A stretch of DNA of 64,000 bases from Ditylenchus dipsaci (lineage: Eukaryota > Nematoda > Chromadorea > Rhabditida > Anguinidae), in assembly GCA_004194705.1 (NCBI GenBank), contig SADC01000070.1, positions 682,001-746,000 on the forward strand, given 5' to 3'. The position numbers and the translations under genes are program-made. Position 1 is the stretch's first letter, and the number at the start of each line of letters is the position of its first letter. Positions 53,401 through 63,077 of the stretch are shown in pieces. A model generated the notes under the pieces. It worked only from the letters and a program-made list of their open reading frames with translations. It was not told the origin of the DNA and did no database searches.

Positions 53401-53551
53401 TGAAATCTTCCAATTTTTGTTCAAGACAGTCGACGTTTTTACAAAGATACACGGTGGATAGGCGCCTTACAGGCGCCTTTAATGAACTTCTTTTATATGT
53501 TCATGATTCAAATGGCAGATGTCACCAGTATTTCCCAGCCATTTTTAATAT
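53237..53551 (+). CDS. Gene 2, exon 7 (3' end uncertain)
   Basis: After AATTTTTCAG; reads PSDLTLQTNQINIQQADDDC, then STIIDFSNSSSNDEDVLQQ. It either splices at AAA|GTAGGA (53358) or continues open (ELFFEIKPVKNHLK, LLYVHDSNGRCHQYF) until a Tigger-like element starts at about 53552. No stop or poly(A) signal assigned. Confidence 0.5.
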
Positions 53552-53960
53552 AAAGTTGACTCTCGATTTAACATACACCAAAAGTTCGTTCCCGCCTTGG
53601 GTCCGACACCTTTTTAACTTACTTTTCGACATTTTTACTTGGTCCCAAATATCGCAAGGATTCCGATTTTGCCGATCGTTTTTCAGAATCATAAAATATT
53701 TGAATCTTAAAAAGCAAAACCTCGATTTAACATACACCTGTTTTGGATTTAGGCATATGTTAAATCGAGGTTTTGTTTTTTTAGATAAAAATATTTTATG
53801 ATTCTGAAAAACGATTGGCAAAATCAGAATCCTTGCCATATTTGGAACCAGACTGTCGAAACAGGATAAGTAAAAAATGTCGAAAAGTGCGTTAAAAAAG
53901 TGTCGGACCCTAGGAGGGAACGAACTTTTGGGTGTATGATAAATCGAGAGTCGACTGTAT
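53552..53960. mobile_element. Tigger-like element, word CTCGATTTAACATACACC
   Basis: AGTTGACTCTCGATTTAACA at the left, AAATCGAGAGTCGACTGTAT at the right, with internal AAAACCTCGATTTAACATAC facing its inverse at about 53715-53780. The arms share AAAGTTCGTTCCCGCCTTGG and GGTCCGACAC with the element at 55470, so the two families had a common body while the end word changed. Confidence 0.78.
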
Positions 53961-54357
53961 TCCGTGCATTTGCTCACAATACCCCCGATTTTCGACTTCA
54001 AGGGGCGAGATTTTTTCAACAGCACACCCCAGATTTGAATTCGAAAGATACTCCGCTGTTAAAAGGGCTTTCCAATGAGCACAACATTTCCTGTTAAGAT
54101 ATTTCTCGGAAAACGTTATATGGGCACAACGGGACCACTCATGAGATTTTCCTATAATACCCCCTATACTCCCCGATTATCCACTTCAAGGAGCGAAATC
54201 TGACATTTTTTCGCAGCACACCCCAGATTCAAGTTCAAAGGGTATTCCGCCGTTGAAAGGGCTTTCCAATAAGTACAAACTTGCCTGATAAAATATTTCT
54301 TAAAAAAAGGTTATAACTGCACAACTAGACCACTCAAATGGCGACACACACACACAA
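53961..54357. other. Diverged tandem pair, non-coding
   Basis: CGATTTTCGACTTCAAGGGGCGAGA...ACACCCCAGATT and CGATTATCCACTTCAAGGAGCGAAATC...ACACCCCAGATT form two units of about 190 bp (53987-54110 and 54173-54310). Confidence 0.5.
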
Positions 54358-54978
54358 ACGAGCAGGATTGGTTAAGCGCCGGGTAGTAGAAATGAAAACA
54401 GAGCTGTGACCATTCAAATCGAACTTTTTTCAGATAAAGTCGAATTGATAGTCAGATTTAAGTCAGATTGAAAAGATGTGGGTCAAAACAAGCGTTCGGT
54501 ATTAGAAAATTGAGTGAAAGTGCTTTGAACATGCCAGGTGCAGGCCGTTTGGTTACCGCCTTTTTGGTCGCAGGCATATTTTGATCGCCACAATTGTCGT
54601 CGCCATAATTTTAGTCGTACCGGCGATATATGATATATATAATCTACAGGCGATCAAAACTGTGGCGACCAAATTGTGGTGATCAAATCGTGGTGACGAA
54701 AATATGTCGGCGACCAAAACTGTGGCGACCAAACGGCCTGCACTCAACATGCTAGGCGCTTTTTAACCCAAAAATTAAGCGGCGGACACGTTCAAAGCAC
54801 TTTTACTCAACTTTTCTAATATCAAACGTTTGTTTTGACCCACATCTTTTTAGGTCAGAATTTAACCAGCTTTTTTTCTATATATAATTAATTTCAAGGT
54901 GAATTTGATCTGAACGATTTAGTACTCTATTTTCATTTCTAGTAGTCGGAGTTTGGCCAGGCGCTCAACCAATCATGA
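54358..54978. repeat. Foldback, arms GATTGGTTAAGCGCC...
   Basis: AGGATTGGTTAAGCGCCGGG...GAAATGAAAACAGAG pairs with TCTATTTTCATTTCTAG...AGGCGCTCAACCAATC. Further in, AAAAGATGTGGGTCAAAACAAGCG pairs with CGTTTGTTTTGACCCACATCTTTTT. The element at 54541-54744 occupies its centre. Confidence 0.75.
54541..54744. mobile_element. MITE with GTGCAGGCCGTTTGGT ends and CGACCAAA words
   Basis: GTGCAGGCCGTTTGGTTACC and inverted GTGCAGGCCGTTTGGTCGCC. The word GGCGACCAAAACTGTGG is repeated about four times. The neighbouring AACATGCCAG / AACATGCTAG may be a target duplication. Confidence 0.7.
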
Positions 54979-54984
54979 TCACAA

Positions 54985-55085
54985 CATCTTTTAAAAATGT
55001 AGCACAAAAAGTTAATGTATCGAGCAAATAATTCATAATTCAATTTTTGTGATAAATTTTTAAAAGATGTTGTGATAAACGATAC
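54985..55085. repeat. Hairpin, arms ACAACATCTTTTAAAAAT
   Basis: ACAACATCTTTTAAAAATGT and AATTTTTAAAAGATGTTGTGA pair, with AATTCATAATTCAATTTTTG in the loop region. Confidence 0.6.
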
Positions 55086-55189
55086 CTTGTTAGGAACTAG
55101 ACGAGTAGGGCTACATGATGCTGCTATTAATTTGGAAAAAAGATGAGAAATTGTAATAATATCGGGCAAAATAAAAATGGTTAATCATT

Positions 55190-55443
55190 TTCTCTGTAGC
55201 CAATTTACTTTTTTTGTGGCAAAAATGTTTTTTTTCTGTGGCGAATTTACTTGTTTTTGTGGCTAATTTAATTTTTTCTGTGACTAATTCGTTTTGTGGG
55301 AAAATTATTTTATTTGTAGCAAATCTATTTTTTCTGTGGCTAATTTTTTCGTGGCTAATTTATTTTTCTCTGTGGCTAATTCGTTTTGTGGAAATTTTTT
55401 GTGTCAAATTTAATTCTTTTTGGCAAATTTACTCTTTTTAGTC
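55190..55443. repeat. TTTTCTGTGGCTAATTTA unit array
   Basis: About nine diverged units of TTTTTCTGTGGCTAATTTAC. Complementary in sense to the units at 6800-6925. Confidence 0.7.
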
Positions 55444-55469
55444 AATCATGCAAGAGACCCAGATACTAC

Positions 55470-55890
55470 AGTCGAGTCCCGCTAACCCGGCACCCAAAAA
55501 GTTCGTTCCCGCCTTGGGTCCGACACTTTTTTTAACCCAATTTTCGAAGTATTTTTTCAATTGTGTTTTTACAGTCTGATAGCAATATCGTGAGGATTCC
55601 GATTTTGCCGATCGTTTTTCAAAAACCTAATATTTTGGCTCTAAAAGACCAAAACCCCGCTAACCGGCACCCTTTTTAAAAATATGGTGCCGGGTTAGCG
55701 GGGTTTTGGTCTTTTAGAGCCAAAATATTAGGTTTTTGAAAAACGATCGGCAAAATCGGAATCCTCACGATATTTGCTATCAGACTGTGAAAACACAATT
55801 GAAAAATACTTCGAAAATTGGGTTAAAAAAAGTGTCGGACCCAAGGCGGGAACGAACTTTTTGGGTGCCGGGTTAGCGGGACTCGACTGT
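55470..55890. mobile_element. Tigger-like element, word CGCTAACCCGGCACC
   Basis: TACAGTCGAGTCCCGCTAACCCGGCACCC... with exact inverse at 55850-55892. The interior is a near-perfect palindrome (CGTTCCCGCCTTGGGTCCGACAC, AGTATTTTTTCAATTGTG..., ACCAAAACCCCGCTAACCGG). TA flanks. Confidence 0.88.
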
Positions 55891-55991
55891 ATGTAGATAT
55901 TTTTTGAAACCCAGTCTTTACGTTTTTCGTCAAATCTTTGAACAAGTCCAAATCACTATCTCATGGGATTCACAAAGCACCAACACAAAAT

Positions 55992-56885
55992 GGCACTAGG
56001 TCATTTCGTCCCGGTCATTTCGTCCCCGGTCATTTCGTCCCCGGTCATTTCGTCCCCCGGTCATTTCGTCCCCTGGCCTTTTCGTCCCCTGGCCTTTTCG
56101 TCCCCAAAAGCCGCCAATTTGAAATTTTTAACAGGTTCAAATACTGGGGATAGTAAAAACTTTCTTAAGTACCCAAATATATGTCCAGACCCGGAAAATG
56201 TGCGCAAACTCTTCATTAGTCACAACTTCCGTACGCTGGCCTACCCAAGCCTAAGGCTAAGCCTAAACTTGTTGTTTGCAGGGGTAGTTACAGCAATTTT
56301 TAAAGGTCGGATGCTTGGGGGGGGGGGGTATTCGCTACTAGCGCCGAAATTACTATCTACCACCACCCAGGCACTTCCACCTGAGTACCGATTCATAGTC
56401 ACTGCCTTGTTACTACCACTAAGTACTACTTTCTCGGTACTACAACCTTCATACTATCACGTGGATTCCCTACAGGATTGAAAACTATTTATAGGAAAAA
56501 ACTCCAGAACTGGGTTTCCTGATGTTCTAGCATTATAAAACCGTGTTCAGAAACCAATTATGGATAGGCACAATAATTTTTAGTTACTTTCAATTAAATC
56601 CAATATTTCGGATTCTGGAAGTGGATACCCATTTAGAGGAGGTACCAGGGGATTACACTATCATCCTGAGGCTCACGGGTCTTATAAATACAAATATATG
56701 ACTGTCATTCAAGAAAAAATGTCTGCTACCACATGGATCTGAACCTGTTTGAAAATTTCAAATTGGCGGCTTTTGGGACGAAAAGGCCAGGGACGAAAAG
56801 GCAGGGACGAAATGACCGGGGGACGAAATGACCGGGGACGAAATGACCGGGGACGAAATGACCGGGACGAAAAGACCGTCGCCCA
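55992..56885. mobile_element. Element with iterated TTTCGTCCCCGGTCA word
   Basis: GGCACTAGGTCATTTCGTCCC at the left; GGGCGACGGTCTTTTCGTCCC inverted at the right. Flanked by CACAAAAT (55984-55991 and 56886-56893). GGTCATTTCGTCCCC occurs five to six times at each side plus GGCCTTTTCGTCCCC variants. The interior contains the 52464-type direct repeat and unrelated DNA. Confidence 0.8.
56163..56348. repeat. ~190-bp direct repeat with G-tract, copy 2
   Basis: Matches 52464-52665 in order and orientation, inside the element above. Confidence 0.75.
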
Positions 56886-56893
56886 CACAAAAT

Positions 56894-57934
56894 ACAATCT
56901 CATTTTGAGATGTTAGTTATAATGTTGTAGGTCGAGCTACCAGAGCAACATTTCGTACACATAAATTTCCACTTCAAAACATTGTCAACGCAAACAAATC
57001 ACTAACATACAAAACGAAATTATTTCCTTTTCTTCACCTTTCTTTTCAACTAAAACCATCTAAAAAAGTTCATCCCGCCAAAAGTGCACCTCCGGCTGAC
57101 CGATGGTTGTCTTTTTCGCCCGCCAATACCTCATTTTTTCCTCATCCTCCTTTCCTCTGTTTAAGCCAGTCAGGGTGTAATCAGGCAGGCAGTGAGGCAA
57201 GTAAGAAAAAATGCAGAGCAGCACTAGCATTTCAAATATTGCTGTTTGTGTGACCTTGTTCTAGCCATCTACTTTTAATTTTGACTTGATTGCAGTTTTA
57301 CAAGTTGTTTCATCAAAACCTGACTACTTTGAAGTTTTAAATGCATTTTTATCATGTGACAGACATTTTAGTGATCATTTTTGATTTCAATTTCAAGTGC
57401 TTTCATTGCTGTTCTAACAAATTACTAAATAATACTGGAGATTTCGGGAAAAACAGACAAATTAAAAAAAGCCGTTGAATATCCGTCTGAACAAAATCTT
57501 TTCTGGTGACCAAGTTTCTTCTTGACACGTCCTATTTTTTTAATGAGCTACATGAGTTTGATTTCTTCAAATTTTTGGAAAAATTTTCAAATTTTGATAG
57601 ATATGATTGAGTATTTGTTAGAGAATTCATAAGAGCAATTGGGTGCAATATTCGAAAAAATTTATATGGCTTGCATTATTTTATATTTCACGAATTCACT
57701 GCAAGTTTCGGTACTCATATAGTTCTATCCCGATACTCGGATTTTTTTAAAGTGATCCAAAATCACCCTCGTAGCTCATTTTTTCTGAGTAACACGATAG
57801 AGAAACATTTTTAAACACTTTCTGAATAAAAAATTTTGAATGCTATCGAAAAAATTTGCCTTACACCTGTTAGACGCAGATGGTCATTTTAGGGTATTTC
57901 AGGATTTTTTTGGTTGATTATCTCATATTTCTCG
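56894..57934. other. Long non-coding stretch
   Basis: AT-rich, relatively repeat-poor DNA with no exon I can defend. Confidence 0.4.
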
Positions 57935-58345
57935 ATAAAACTGGGCAAAAAGAATCTTCGAATGCATTTTCGATCAATGATCTTTACTCGAAATCATGTC
58001 ACTAATACAGTCGACGCTCTCCATAACGGACCCCCTCCATAACGGACAAAAATTTGGCCGATTTGGTCAGAGTTAGTATAATTTGACCTGAATTGAAGCT
58101 CTACTTAACGGACGCTCTCTATAACGGACGAAAAAGTCGGTCCTTCGGGTCCGTTATGGAGAGCGTCGACTGTAATTCTCATCATGCGCGTCTCTAATAA
58201 ATCACGCCCCCTGCGCTCCCTCCGGGGGACTGCTTAGGGTAGGGATGCGCACACACACATACCTGAAACACAAATCACTCGAAAGCGATTTATATGCTTA
58301 CCGGAGTTTCTTCATGCAGTGGGCTCTAGAAAGTAAAAACTTGTT
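57935..58345. mobile_element. FB1 copy split by a Tigger MITE
   Basis: GGGCAAAAAGAATCTTCGAATGC...AATCATGTCACTAA continues after 58175 with TTCTCATCATGCGCGTCTC...CACACATACCTGAAACAC...GCAGTGGGCTCTAG. The insertion shows this FB1 copy predates the Tigger. Confidence 0.72.
58009..58173. mobile_element. Tigger-like MITE, word CTCCATAACGGACCC
   Basis: TACAGTCGACGCTCTCCATA and its exact inverse, TA flanks. CCATAACGGAC is repeated five times. GGTCCTTCGGGTCC before the right end. Confidence 0.88.
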
Positions 58346-58624
58346 CACAATTTTTTATTTTCCACATTTGTTTGACCTACAACAAGCTAGAAATTAGTAA
58401 AAATGCCCCAAAAGACGATTTATTCCGAGGGATGATAGATATTTTTTTTGTCAAAATTTTAATTGTTTTAATCAGGTACTGTCCACAATTGTTTTTTTTA
58501 TCGTGTTGAAAAAAAAATGAGCTAGGAGGTGATTTCGCGTCACTTCTCGATAAATCCGAAAATGGATTTAGAACTATACAAGTTTCCAAGTTTTATTATT
58601 TTTTATGACATTTGGGTCAACTAC

Positions 58625-59472
58625 AGTGCCGTATTCAGGGCGCAAAGCGTTAAAAAATCGATCCGATTTTGGAACCGATTGTGTTCCATTTTCGGGCTGT
58701 TTTAGGAACAGATCGGTTCCAAAATCGTACCATTTTGTAACATATTTTGCCGATTGTTTTACCGTTTGTTGTACCGATTTTTGTTCTTTTTTCTTTTTCG
58801 ATCCAACTGGGTGTATCGATCTGTTTGGGTGTATTGTTCCAACTGTGTGTATCGATCCAGCTGGGTGTATCGATTCAATTGATTGAATTGGTTCAATCAT
58901 TTGAATCGATTAATCCAGTTTAATTGATTTGCATGTTTGGTTCGATTCAATTTGGGTGGATTGATTCAACTGGATGAATAGATTTGGGTTGGTTGAATCG
59001 AGATTGTTTGTTTCGATTCAAATAATTAAATTAGTTTAGCCAACCCGAATCTCTACATCCAGATGAATCGATCCATCCAGATTGGATCGGTCCAAACATC
59101 TAAATCAATTCAATTGGTTGAATCGATTTAAATGGTTGAATCAATTTCATCGATTTGATTGTCATGAGTCATAGGTAATGAGTGGTAACCGTGCGTTGAA
59201 TTAGCATAGAATTCTAAACACTTAAACGAGAATCTGACATGACACCCAAAACTAGAATGTAGCCTCAAAATAATTGGAGACTTGATAAAGCACCAATAGC
59301 CGAGTGGCTAAAGCTTCTAGCAAAAAGTTGAGGGAGCGAAAGTTCGATTCCCACTAGAAACACCAAATTTAAAATCAGTTCCAAATAGAACAGTTGTCCC
59401 AAAATCGGTCCGATTATCGGTTTCGAAAATCTATCTTATTTTCTGTCGATTCGCGCCCTGAATACGGGCACA
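58625..59472. mobile_element. Element with GTGCCGTATTCAGGGCGC ends and CGATCCAACTGGGTGTAT words
   Basis: GTGCCGTATTCAGGGCGCAAAG at the left; GTGCCCGTATTCAGGGCGCGAATCG inverted at the right. The body is dense with ATCGATYCAAYTGGKTG words (58795-59165). A tRNA-like segment lies at 59291-59366. End type resembles hAT, but I see no clear duplication. Confidence 0.62.
59291..59366 (+). other. tRNA-like A/B boxes inside the element
   Basis: TAGCCGAGTGGCTAAAGC resembles the D arm of Ser/Leu-type tRNAs, and AGTTCGATTCCC a B box. Acceptor and T stems do not pair, so a pseudo-tRNA or SINE head is more likely than a functional gene. Confidence 0.35.
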
Positions 59473-59679
59473 GGATTTTTTATTTTACTGTTTGTTTTCT
59501 CCTATAGTAGATTTTTGTACCGGCCAGAAATTATGAGTCATAAAATTTAAATTTGTCAAACTTATTCATCCACTCAAAACTTTTTATTACTTCACAACAT
59601 ATTTATAAAAATTCAGCAGTTTTTAATTTTCTGCATGGATTCTGATCACAATTTATATTTTTGCGTCCACACAGTCGAA

Positions 59680-59903
59680 TTGCTGCAGCCAATAAGTCGA
59701 GGTTGAGAGACTCTCGGAGATGCACGGCGGACAGGCTAAAAAGATGCTCTATTAACACCCTACGAAAATCACAAGATAAGGAATGCCTGATCAATCAACC
59801 GGTGACCGACTCGTTAAGAAGTACAGTAACCATAAGCAGTCCGAGAATCTTAAGTGATAGGTTGCCTGTTAAAAGGCTGTCCCACTCTCCAGGAGCACAT
59901 AAG
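59680..59903 (+). CDS. Gene 4, exon with 74 codons
   Basis: Acceptor GCGTCCACACAG, one base completing a codon, then an open frame to CATAAG|GTTGTG. Even base composition and absence of repeats make it one of the more gene-like segments outside genes 1 and 2. Confidence 0.5.
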
Positions 59904-60946
59904 GTTGTGTTTTATAGCGCTCAAATTCTGAACTCGGATCAATTTTAATCCTGAAACACAACAACAAGTTAATTTTATTATTGTAATATTTGGATTTGGA
60001 TTAAAATGGTGTACGATGAAAACGCCAGATCGAAGAAGTAAATTTTCTGAGAGCCGGATACATTAGAAGATCACTTAATTTGATGGTTCGTTTTTCTCGT
60101 GGCGTAGAAGTTGACAACTTGGCAAGTTTTGTTATCCGAAAAATTCATAGGTAGAATAATACAGGATGGCCCGATATAGTTTATAGTCCAAAATTTGCCA
60201 AAGTTCATTAATTCAAAGGACAGAAAAATGGTGTACAATAGTTGGGTCTGAAAAAAGAAAACAGTGATGTGCGTATTATGTTTTTGAAAAATTGTAAGGA
60301 TAGGGTTCAAAAATGTAAATTCAAAAATATTTCATTCTTAACTTTGCAAATTAAAAATTTTCAGTCTGACTATGTGGAAATGCGTGCCCTACCAAGATTG
60401 AAGTCACCATTGGTTCTACCAAGGTTGGAGTCACCATTGTCAAAGTCGACAAGCATTAAAGAAGTAGGTTCCACTTTTTTATTTTGAGCACATGCAACGC
60501 AAAAATATGCTTTCACAAGCTCTTTTACGATAAGATTTGTTTCACAATTTCATTGTTAATAATTTATTTGAATTGATCTGTTTTATTTTCCAATGGTGTT
60601 CATAGCTGCGAGTGAAAGTTTATCATTGTCTGGATTTATTTTAAACTAAAGCTATTCAATCTTAAGACAGCCCTTATACAGCGTCCGGCGCTACTGAAAT
60701 ATGCCTCACAATTCTCCACCAACCCTTCCTCTCCTCCGCGAGTCTATTAAAGTGGCGTCTAACGTCCGGTTTTTTTATCAAAATATAACCTGGCCATGTT
60801 TCAATTCGATGAAATTGAATTGATTGAAATGGAATTTGTTTCATTTCTTTAATGATTAAAAAATATCTACAAGTTATTACAGAGTGCTAGCCACTTTAAA
60901 TTTATACCAAGAATTTTTCGACCAACTCGCAGCGCTCTCAGAGAGA
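59680..60946 (+). CDS. Gene 4: basic Pro/Ser protein, partial
   Basis: Three exons with consistent phase 0 junctions: 59680-59903, 60365-60463 and about 60883-60946. It reads RIAAANKSRLRDSRRCTADR, then SINTLRKSQDKECLINQPVT, SPRILSDRLPVKRLSHSPGA; then SDYVEMRALPRLKSPLVLPR, ESPLSKSTSIKE; then SASHFKFIPRIFRPTRSALR. The protein is rich in Arg/Ser/Pro and lacks a recognisable domain, perhaps a disordered nuclear or cytoskeletal protein. First and last exons are not found. A decayed Tigger lies at the third exon's 3' end. Confidence 0.48.
60365..60463 (+). CDS. Gene 4, second exon
   Basis: Acceptor AAATTTTCAG, donor GAA|GTAGGT. Contains an internal duplication LPRLKSPL / LPRLESPL. Confidence 0.48.
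60674..60712. repeat. GGCGCTACTGAAATATGCC remnant
   Basis: Related to the CGCTACTGTAATATACC edge of the G-tract family (32908, 63078). Confidence 0.35.
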
Positions 60947-60948
60947 AT

Positions 60949-61020
60949 ATAGTCAAAACTCGATACAGTGTACACACTGGGATCAAAATCAAGTGTACAC
61001 TTTATCGAGCGCTCATGGCG
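60949..61020. mobile_element. Decayed Tigger-like MITE, word CGATACAGTGTACAC
   Basis: ATAGTCAAAACTCGATACAGTGTACACA and inverted AGTGTACACTTTATCGAGC. Only about 70 bp, with no intact end. Confidence 0.55.
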
Positions 61021-61450
61021 TCAACTTAATTAAGCACTGGCCAAAATGATTGATTTATTATCCAAAATGATTTATTGATGGGTTTCATTTCTTCGGCTAA
61101 CAAAGAATGAGTCCAAACTGTCACTGCTTTAGGATTTTTAAAGAAGTTATACTATATAAAGATGCAAGCCCCTTATTTTTATATTCCCTTATTTTTCTAA
61201 AAATAAGACCCTTAGCAAAAATTTCAAAGGATCATACTATTATTCGAGTCGCTCATGATATATATACCAATGAATATTTACCAAAAACAACAAAGTAGTC
61301 CAAGAAAAAGTTCCAATACTTAAAACTGCAGGTTTTCATAGGTCTCTCTTAATTCCGTATTTTCTCTAACAGAAGCCGAGAATCTTATAGAACTACATAT
61401 GTCGTCCCCCCCTTTTTTTTGACTAACAAGGAGCATGTGGTAGTGACATG
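61021..61450. other. Mostly non-coding; CCGTATTTTCTCTAACAG end at 61351
   Basis: TTCCGTATTTTCTCTAACAGAAGCC resembles the 15066 group. Otherwise no feature supported. Confidence 0.4.
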
Positions 61451-61562
61451 CACATCTATGTACTATTCGATAGAGAATCGAAAATGCTGAAAAATGGTCG
61501 CTACTTGGTTTATACACCCCTCACCCTCATTTTCGATTCTCTATCCAATGGTATGTAGTATT
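61451..61562. repeat. Hairpin, arms ATAGAGAATCGAAAATG
   Basis: TACTATTCGATAGAGAATCGAAAATG pairs with CATTTTCGATTCTCTATCCAATGGTATGTAGTA; loop about 50 bp. Confidence 0.65.
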
Positions 61563-62433
61563 TTCCAAATGGCATGAACAATATCATACGTTTTATTTTT
61601 GAGTTAGGCCGCTTTTCATTGGTAATTTTAAGATTTTAATGAAGTTGAAATGTAGAAGCCCATGGGCTTCAATTAGAAAAATACTGTAATCATTTTGTCT
61701 TTCATTTTGCCGAAATTATTGATAAGTAAAAGTTGACATGAGATCGTTTAAATCCATTGCTTCAGTGAACAATTTTATGTGAATCAAAGAACAAAATAAG
61801 AGACAATGTCCTGTTCTTACATGCCAACTCGCCTAAATTGATTGATTGTCTTCCCCTTTGCTAGTCAAAAAGCTTTATTGCAATTAAAGCACTTTTTCTT
61901 TCTTGATTTTATGTGTTTTTTTTTCAATATGACATTTTGTGTAATGATGTGGTTTTTTATAACTTTTCTTTCCATACTCCGAGAAAAAATACTTTCAGCA
62001 CTTAATTAAACCCGTTTTAAGTTAAAACTTTTAACAAATGATTCGAGCAAGGGAGGTTTTGTTGATGTTAGAGTATGAAGAGAAAATTAAAAAGCAGAAT
62101 TGTCGTATGACTTTGAGTTACTTTTGACTTTATGAGGGCACTAGGATAAAAATAAGGTCCATTTTTTCGTTATTTTGTTGCTGTGCTAAAAATCTAATTT
62201 TTGAAAGCTTATCTGAATATCAGCCAGGAATGGGCAGAAATTATATGAGTTCAGATCGTCAAAGATCGGCCGAAAATTACAAATATAGTTGACAAAATAG
62301 CCGAATTTTAATACTAGTTCTGAATTTTGCTAGAATTTCAGCTTAAAAATATTTTGGATCACTCAGAATCCCACCCTAGAAAAGCCATAAGCCACTGAAA
62401 GTTGTTTTTTGGGGCACTTAGCAAAGGGAGGGG
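61563..62433. other. Non-coding stretch, nothing recognised
   Basis: AT-rich; no exon or transposon end found. Confidence 0.4.
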
Positions 62434-62726
62434 GCCAAGGCATATTTTTACACTTTTTCGGAAATGTTCAGATTGGGCCCGAATCACCCTAAATCACAAA
62501 AACTATCCTAAAAGCATCTTTAACTGCCCTAACCATCCTAACTCACCCAAAACCATCATTGATATCAAAAACACAATAAACAACAAAAACCACCGAAAAC
62601 CATTTTAGATCTTCTAAAAAAATATATAGCCACCAAAACCATCCCGAAATTCTTTGAGTTTGGGTGGCTCAGGGTACCTTAGACATAATCTAGATATTTC
62701 CAAAATGTAAAAATATGCCTTGGGGG
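62434..62726. repeat. Inverted pair of CCAAGGCATATTTTTACA
   Basis: GGGGCCAAGGCATATTTTTACA (62431-62452) and inverted TGTAAAAATATGCCTTGGGGG (62706-62726) flank CCTAAATCAC/ATCCTAA-rich DNA. The arm equals one unit of the 1-418 array. Confidence 0.65.
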
Positions 62727-63077
62727 TTGAGGTCAATTGAGTGCTAGGGGTCAAGTACAATCGAGTGCTGGGGATATAGGTTAAGAGCTCCCTTTCAGCC
62801 TTTCTTGGAGCGGGATTCTGAGTATTCCAAGTTATTTTTAAAAATAAATTCACGCAAAATTTTGACCTAAAACGGAAACTTGGCTATTTGGTCACGCCGA
62901 TCTGTACGGATCTCTTATCACCCTTATTACCAGCTGGTTAACTAAGCTGAACATAAATTTGAGACTGCCAAAAAAATTTTTTCCAAGGTACCCCAAAACC
63001 ATACTTTTTGGAGAAGTGGTAAAATTATTACGTGTTGTCCCTGAGCCCAAAGCCTAAGGCTAAGCCTAATTGCTAAG
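62727..63077. other. Non-coding stretch with AATTGAGTGCTAGGGGTCAAGTAC tandem pair
   Basis: GTCAATTGAGTGCTAGGG and ACAATCGAGTGCTGGGG are adjacent near-repeats. GCCTAAGGCTAAGCCTAATTGCTAAGCC runs into the G-tract. Confidence 0.45.

Noticed and set aside
58605..58900. ORFs on both strands with GCIDP / SIHPVGS repeats
   Set aside because: Translation of the CGATCCAACTGGGTGTAT words of the element at 58625.
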